Assembly: GCF_001905385.1 (NCBI RefSeq)
Contig: NZ_LIPF01000001.1
Location: 1,292,765-1,356,764, forward strand
DNA: 64,000 nt
From: Streptomyces sp. CB02414
GTDB lineage: Bacteria > Actinomycetota > Actinomycetes > Streptomycetales > Streptomycetaceae
Direction: 5' to 3'
The first letter of the stretch is position 1, and every line of letters begins with the position of its first letter. Made by a program: the position numbers and the translations under genes. Shown here in pieces: positions 64,000-64,000 of the stretch. The notes under the pieces are model-generated. The model was not told the origin of the DNA and made no database searches. It worked only from the letters and a program-made list of their open reading frames with translations.

Positions 64000-64000
64000 C

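Overview
The window is chromosomal DNA of a Streptomyces. It is very GC-rich, many genes start with GTG or TTG, and the tmRNA tag has the Streptomyces form. From memory, the gene order matches the conserved core around SCO2960-SCO3006 of S. coelicolor: mat genes, ssrA-smpB-ctpA-ftsX-ftsE, prfB, pkaB-pkaA, a sugar ABC operon, TagF-like genes, ohrA-ohrR, galE, gdh, secA. There are no rRNA genes, tRNAs, insertion sequences, prophage or CRISPR.

Layout. 1-6.1 kb: the end of a serine hydrolase gene, then two large SARP/AfsR-type regulators pointing at each other across a perfect 24-bp-stem hairpin. 6.3-11.9 kb: a minus-strand operon joined by ATGA overlaps, made of a large disordered single-pass membrane protein, a deacetylase/glycosyltransferase (MatB type) and an acyltransferase (MatA type), probably making the PNAG-like aggregation polymer. 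12.3-16.7 kb: tmRNA, smpB, a carboxy-terminal protease, ftsX, ftsE and a small zinc-ribbon membrane protein. 16.8-22.3 kb: a repeat-rich LAETG surface protein, prfB, and the Ser/Thr kinases pkaB and pkaA. 22.7-26.4 kb: a divergent FHA plus EssC/FtsK-like ATPase. 26.6-30.4 kb: a sugar ABC importer (lipoprotein and two permeases, no ATPase). 30.5-51 kb: a cell-surface glycopolymer region with four GT2+TagF two-domain proteins, one further GT2, a TagG/TagH exporter with a TetR regulator, galE and three polytopic membrane proteins, interrupted by ohrA/ohrR and two decayed genes. 51.1-64 kb: NAD-glutamate dehydrogenase, a HAD phosphatase, two conserved actinobacterial proteins, secA, a GNAT and a YcaQ-like winged-helix protein.

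How the parts may work together. The glycopolymer genes look like one assembly line: sugar nucleotide (galE), priming and polymerisation (GT2/TagF proteins), decoration (GT2 and GT-C-like proteins) and export (TagGH). The most notable signal is that conserved motifs are lost reciprocally in the four GT2-TagF proteins: two keep GT2 motifs but have lost the HGTPLK histidine, and two keep that histidine but have lost GT2 acidic motifs. A second signal is a TxVL/TxVM motif, which fits an FHA-binding phosphothreonine site. It occurs four times beside the PkaA kinase domain and, in TxVL/TxIL form, three times in the large mat-operon protein, close to a divergent FHA-ATPase gene whose Walker A lysine is replaced by arginine. 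The other features worth following are two near-identical operator-like palindromes between the TetR gene and tagG, a 165-bp tandem repeat, dispersed Streptomyces repeats (one inside a gene), and a permease with an inserted extracytoplasmic domain.
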